A stretch of 64,000 nucleotides of DNA, from NCBI GenBank assembly GCA_030373325.1, contig JAUCZB010000005.1, positions 1 to 64,000 on the forward strand, given 5' to 3'. Source of the stretch: Cyanobium sp. CZS25K (lineage in GTDB: Bacteria; Cyanobacteriota; Cyanobacteriia; PCC-6307; Cyanobiaceae). The position numbers and the translations under genes were made by a program. Numbering within the stretch: the first letter of the stretch is position 1; each line of letters begins with the position of its first letter. Of this stretch, positions 60,713 through 64,000 are shown piece by piece. The notes beneath the pieces are model-generated. The model was not told the origin of the DNA. It saw only the letters and a list, made by a program, of their open reading frames with translations, and ran no database searches.

Positions 60713-61375
60713 CTAGGGACGCAGCAACTCGGCCACCAGTTCTTGCAGGGCCAAAGGGTGGGTCATCAGCTGGTGGTGATAGCTCACCGGCAGGCTGCGT
60801 CCCGGACCGATCGGCAGCACGGCACGCCAGGCCGGCATCACCATCAGATCCGGATGGCAGTAAAAACTGCAGCAATCCACATGTTCGAGCGTGGCGAGGT
60901 TGGTGTTGAGCCGAACCAGCAGCGGGCTGCCTGCTTTGAGGTCGGCGATGCCGGCCAGGGGCCAGCTGGGCCAGGGACGGGCCGTGAGGGTGCCCTGCTG
61001 GGGGCTGCCCACGCTGATGAACCGCCGGGTGCGCCGATGGCCGCCCAGCAGCTGGATCCAGGTGCGGGCAATCACCCCACCCATCGAAAAGCCCAGCAGA
61101 TCGATGGGTTGCTCCAGGCCGAAACAGGCTTCGATGTGGCATCCGAGCAGTTCCGCCTGCAGCTCGATCGGCGTCAGTCCGAAGCGGTGGGGCAGATGGG
61201 GGATCAGCAGGGGGCCGCGGCGCTCGGCCAGCTTCCGCCTGAGCCGGTCGAACAGGCGGGGGGTGTCCCACATCCCGTGGATCAGAACCAGCGGGGGAGC
61301 GGCGGCAGCGGTGTGGGGATCCTCAGGGGGCAAGGGCAGAGGCTGGAGCGGGTCCAGACGATCCAGGGCAGACAT
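60713..61375 (-). CDS. Alpha/beta hydrolase, lipase-like
   Basis: A 220-residue hydrolase: PPLVLIHGMWDTPRLFDRL (oxyanion loop), IDLLGFSMGGVIARTWIQLL with the nucleophile Ser, and a late His in SYHHQLMTH. Acidic triad member is probably the Asp near HVDCCSFY or HPDLM. The fold is that of triacylglycerol lipases/esterases. There is no signal peptide. It ends immediately before the glycosyltransferase and starts 26 nt after the Anbu stop, so it is in the same run of genes. Confidence 0.88.
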   Translation of the reverse strand: MSALDRLDPLQPLPLPPEDPHTAAAAPPLVLIHGMWDTPRLFDRLRRKLAERRGPLLIPHLPHRFGLTPIELQAELLGCHIEACFGLEQPIDLLGFSMGGVIARTWIQLLGGHRRTRRFISVGSPQQGTLTARPWPSWPLAGIADLKAGSPLLVRLNTNLATLEHVDCCSFYCHPDLMVMPAWRAVLPIGPGRSLPVSYHHQLMTHPLALQELVAELLRP

Positions 61376-61401
61376 CGATCAGCAGCACTGCCGGATCTTT
61401 C

Positions 61402-62130
61402 CTACCAGAGCAGCTCAGGCAACTCACGGAAGACCTGCCGCACTCCCGCGCTCCACTCATCGCTGAGTTGCTTGAAATAGGCATCTCCTTCGCAGAATCG
61501 GCGATTATGCGTAACCGTGAAGGAATCCCGCTCGTAGACGAGCAGATCGATCGGCATCCCAACCGACAGATTGCTGCGAATGGTCGAGTCGAAAGACACC
61601 AGCACGCACTTGGCCGTTTCCGCCAGGTTGGTGTCGGTATGGATCACTCGATCGATGATCGGTTTGCCGTACTTCGCCTCGCCTGTCTGCAGAAACGGCG
61701 TTTCTTCACCAGCCTCGATGAAGTTGCCCTCGGCATACATCCGAAACAGCCTGGGAGCCTCTCCCCTGATCTGGCCGCCCACCAGGAAGGACGCATTGAA
61801 CACCGTGCCGGCAGCTTCGAGATAGGGACCGTCCCGCTGTTCGACCGCCCGCACCGCATCCGACACCAGGACCATCACATCGAACATCGTCCGGGCCGTC
61901 CACACATTGGCTTGCCCATCGCCGGCATCGGCCTGCTGGCGCAGCAGGCTGATCACCGCCTGGGTGCCGGCCAGGCTGCCGGAACTGAGCAGCACGAGCA
62001 CCCGATCTCCGCTGCGCTCGAAGACGGTCATCTTGCAGAAACTGGCGAAATCATCCACTCCCGCATTGGTGCGTGAATCGGAGGCGAACACCATCCCGCT
62101 CTCCAGCAGCACGGCCACGCAATAGGTCAT
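61402..62130 (-). CDS. Anbu proteasome-like peptidase
   Basis: A 242-residue Ntn hydrolase of the Anbu (ancestral beta-subunit) type. The start MTYCVAVLLESGMVFASDSR shows Thr2, which becomes the N-terminal nucleophile after Met removal, and FASDSRTNAGVDD is the family hallmark. The catalytic Lys is suggested by FCKMTVFE. Anbu forms spiral or ring assemblies and is usually encoded with transglutaminase-like, ATP-grasp and alpha-E proteins. Here the transglutaminase gene overlaps it by 4 nt. The ATP-grasp and alpha-E genes are not in the window, but the cut-off gene at the right edge could belong to the group. Confidence 0.93.
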   Translation of the reverse strand: MTYCVAVLLESGMVFASDSRTNAGVDDFASFCKMTVFERSGDRVLVLLSSGSLAGTQAVISLLRQQADAGDGQANVWTARTMFDVMVLVSDAVRAVEQRDGPYLEAAGTVFNASFLVGGQIRGEAPRLFRMYAEGNFIEAGEETPFLQTGEAKYGKPIIDRVIHTDTNLAETAKCVLVSFDSTIRSNLSVGMPIDLLVYERDSFTVTHNRRFCEGDAYFKQLSDEWSAGVRQVFRELPELLW

Positions 62131-62978
62131 GCCGTCCTCACCTCAAACGACTCCAGTAGCGACGGACCAAAGGTGGTGGTGAGGGCCACATCCGCCGCAT
62201 CCCGACCGCGGGCGATCAGGATCCGCCCGATCCGGGGTGTGTTGTTGCGCGGGTCGAACACATGCCAGCCATCGCCGAGGTAGGCCTCGAACCAGCCCGC
62301 GAAGTCCATGGCCGTGTGGGGCGGCGGCACCCCGATGTCACTCAGATAGCCCGTGCAATAGCGCGCCGGGATGTTCATGCAACGGCAGAGGGCGATCGCC
62401 AGATGGGCGAAATCGCGGCACACTCCCTCCCGGCTCTCGAAGGTCTGCAGCGCCGATTTGGTCGGATTGGTGCGGCCGTAGTCGAAGCGCACGTGCTGAT
62501 GGACGAAATCACAGATCGCCTGCACCCGCCCCCAGCCCGTGGGAGCCGCCTCGAACCGGGACCAGGCGACGTCGGAGAGCAGATCCGACTCACAGAAGCG
62601 GCTGGCGAGCAGAAACAGCAGCGCCTCTTCGGGCAGATCCTGCACCGGCTGCTGCACAAGCGATGGCAGCACCGGATCCGGCAGACCGTCATCGGCCACC
62701 AGGGCGCCACCACGCAACTGCAGCCGTCCAGCCGGTGCCACCAGCCGGCTGCAGCGATTCCCGTAGGAATCCAAATAGGTGCGCAGCGGCACCGCTGGTG
62801 TCAGCTGCAGTGGCTCGATCTCCAGCAGATCCCCGGCGCGGCTGGAATGGACATCCAGGGTCACGATCATCGGCGTCGCCTCGGGGAAGCGCAGCGCCAC
62901 ATCGAAGCCCACACGGATCTGGAGCGGGGCTGTTGGCTGGGGCGTCGGCTGGGGCGTGGCGGTCTGAGGTTGATCCAT
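62127..62978 (-). CDS. Transglutaminase-like protein of the Anbu operon (third of three)
   Basis: A 283-residue protein with a Pro/Gln/Thr-rich N-terminus, an N-terminal beta domain (FDVALRFPEATPMIVTLDVH) and a transglutaminase core: REGVCRDFAHLAIALCRC holds the Cys, AGWFEAYLGDGWHVFDPRN the His/Asp region. This core is almost the same as in the protein at 39.8 kb. In Anbu systems such proteins may make or break isopeptide bonds. It overlaps the Anbu start by 4 nt and starts 3 nt after the next upstream gene's stop. Confidence 0.93.
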   Translation of the reverse strand: MDQPQTATPQPTPQPTAPLQIRVGFDVALRFPEATPMIVTLDVHSSRAGDLLEIEPLQLTPAVPLRTYLDSYGNRCSRLVAPAGRLQLRGGALVADDGLPDPVLPSLVQQPVQDLPEEALLFLLASRFCESDLLSDVAWSRFEAAPTGWGRVQAICDFVHQHVRFDYGRTNPTKSALQTFESREGVCRDFAHLAIALCRCMNIPARYCTGYLSDIGVPPPHTAMDFAGWFEAYLGDGWHVFDPRNNTPRIGRILIARGRDAADVALTTTFGPSLLESFEVRTA

Positions 62979-62981
62979 GCG

Positions 62982-63785
62982 TCAGCCTACGGACGCTGGA
63001 CCGTCATGGAGCGGCGGGAAGTCTTCCCTCAAAGCAGCCTCCAGAACACCGGCCAGACGCTCCGCCCACTCCTGCTGCCCGGACGGGGTGGCCAGCAGAT
63101 CCTGGCGAATCTCCAGTTCCACGTGGGGAATCCGGCGCCGCTCTCCATGGATCACCAGCGTGTAGTCGCTGGCGTCGCTCACCGCATAGGGCTCGTTGTC
63201 CCCCACCTGCAGACCCGGTTCGCGCCTCAGCCCGTGGCGCATCCGCCGGGCCAGGCGGCTATCGCGGCCGTGCAGCACACCCACATGCCAGGGCCGCTCC
63301 TGGCCCGAATGCACCGGCGTGAAACTGTGCAGGGCCACCAGCACGCTGGGTTGACCGCGCTGCGATCGCGCATCGAGCTCGGCGCCGATGCGCTGGTGGT
63401 AGGGGTGGAACAACGCTTCGACCCGCTGTTGCCGCTCGGCGGGGGAGAGGTTGCCGTTGGCGGGGATGGGAGTGAATTCGCTGTGGCTGACGATCGAATC
63501 AGGCGCTTCCGGCGGCCGGTTGACGTCGATCACCAGCCGGGAATAGTTGTGCAGGATCAGAAAGGCATCGAGTCGGGCCGACAGGCACTCTCCCAGCCCG
63601 GCCACGCCCAGATCCAGGGCCACATGGGTGTCGAGCACCCGATCACTGAGGTGGAGTCCGGCCAGCCGGCAGGGGATGGCACGACCGGCATGGTCAGCCG
63701 TTAGCAGCACGTCGGAGCCGCCGCTGGAACGAATGATCCGGAACACGGCCGGGTCGGCAGGTCCCAGCAGGGGTTCCAGTTCCAC
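62982..63785 (-). CDS. N-formylglutamate amidohydrolase family protein
   Basis: A 267-residue metal-dependent hydrolase: GGSDVLLTADHAGRAIPCRL, LILHNYSRLVIDVNRPPEA, VLVALHSFTPVH and PHVELEIRQDLL are the family's zinc-site and active-site segments (His in ADHAG, Glu in VELEIRQD). Family members release formate or formamide-type groups; N-formylglutamate is only one known substrate. The start is GTG 63785; the frame is open to 63875 without conservation. It is the first gene of the visible Anbu run, 3 nt before the transglutaminase start. Confidence 0.88.
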   Translation of the reverse strand: MELEPLLGPADPAVFRIIRSSGGSDVLLTADHAGRAIPCRLAGLHLSDRVLDTHVALDLGVAGLGECLSARLDAFLILHNYSRLVIDVNRPPEAPDSIVSHSEFTPIPANGNLSPAERQQRVEALFHPYHQRIGAELDARSQRGQPSVLVALHSFTPVHSGQERPWHVGVLHGRDSRLARRMRHGLRREPGLQVGDNEPYAVSDASDYTLVIHGERRRIPHVELEIRQDLLATPSGQQEWAERLAGVLEAALREDFPPLHDGPASVG

Positions 63786-63890
63786 CGTGGCCCGCGGGTG
63801 GTGGAAGCCTAGGTGTGGTTGGCCACCGGGTTGTGCCTGCCCTCGGCTCAGGCGAGCGCTCCGCGTTGCTGGCACAGGGGCCCTGGGGCG

Positions 63891-64000
63891 CTACAGCTCA
63901 CGGACCCAGACACCCACTTCCATCGACAGCAGGGAGCCGCCGTCGTCTTGCAGGATGCTCAGATGGCTTTCAATCCACAGTTCGTCGGCAGAGGCTTGGA
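63891..64000 (-). CDS. C-terminal end of a gene running beyond the window
   Basis: The last 36 codons read ELWIESHLSILQDDGGSLLS, MEVGVWVREL, stop at 63891. The frame is open to the right edge. The context, upstream of the Anbu group in the same direction, makes a member of that group (alpha-E, ATP-grasp or similar) possible, but too little is visible to assign it. Confidence 0.5.
   Translation of the reverse strand, partial: QASADELWIESHLSILQDDGGSLLSMEVGVWVREL

Overview
The window is a piece of a GC-rich (about two-thirds G+C by eye) cyanobacterial chromosome, most likely a freshwater or coastal picocyanobacterium of the Cyanobium/Synechococcus lineage. The evidence is a dense set of cyanobacteria-restricted genes: orange carotenoid protein with its recovery protein, a membrane-anchored phycobilisome linker of CpcL type, three high-light-inducible (HLI) proteins, CGLD27/Ycf36, DUF3318, DUF3386, DUF2811, DUF6447, and a PaO-type Rieske oxygenase. 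No database search was possible; family names rest on motif recognition.

Layout. 0-2.5 kb: partial DUF4912-type gene, zinc-ribbon membrane protein, cupin, and a UmuD-like S24 protein directly behind a sequence that fits the cyanobacterial LexA box. 2.5-13.5 kb: housekeeping block (S4 protein-tpiA-folP on the minus strand, an ABC exporter, carB, DUF3318-rsfS-CGLD27, asparaginase, initiator tRNA). 13.6-19.8 kb: an accessory island with clearly lower G+C, bounded by decayed transposases. It holds a subtilisin-like protease, an amber-interrupted 2OG-Fe(II) oxygenase, a lipoprotein and a free-standing protein resembling a subtilase propeptide. 19.8-31.3 kb: GMC oxidoreductase, sirohydrochlorin chelatase, HLI protein, ParB-like protein, Rieske oxygenase, then an antiporter-USP-acyl-CoA ligase/GNAT operon. 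31.3-35.5 kb: secreted low-complexity proteins, a transglutaminase and a glycine-rich RNA-binding protein.

36.0-39.1 kb is a photoprotection/light-harvesting locus read leftward: cpcL, ocp, crtW-type ketolase, frp. The ketolase can supply keto-carotenoid for OCP, and FRP resets OCP. 39.1-46 kb: transglutaminase, a frameshifted small gene, then a tightly packed operon of an ABC-2 exporter (ATPase plus two permeases), a PfkB sugar kinase and a cytochrome P450. 46-54 kb: methyltransferase, PPOX flavoprotein, small membrane proteins, HLI protein, photolyase/cryptochrome, DoxX, YcgJ-like secreted protein. 53.7-56.3 kb: copper P-type ATPase plus cupredoxin, behind a promoter with MerR-family architecture. 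56.9-64 kb: GH3 glucosidase, then a long codirectional minus-strand run: N-formylglutamate amidohydrolase-like, transglutaminase, Anbu proteasome-like peptidase, lipase, GT2 glycosyltransferase, CrtO/CruD-like acyltransferase.

The most unusual items are the subtilase/oxygenase/inhibitor island, the staphyloxanthin-type glycosyl/acyl-transferase pair joined to an Anbu operon, the LexA-box-controlled S24 protein that lacks the usual lysine, and the structured leader of ocp. Several genes carry single frameshifts or stops (about 6.5, 18.0, 40.8 and 46.0 kb); these may be true decay or sequence error.
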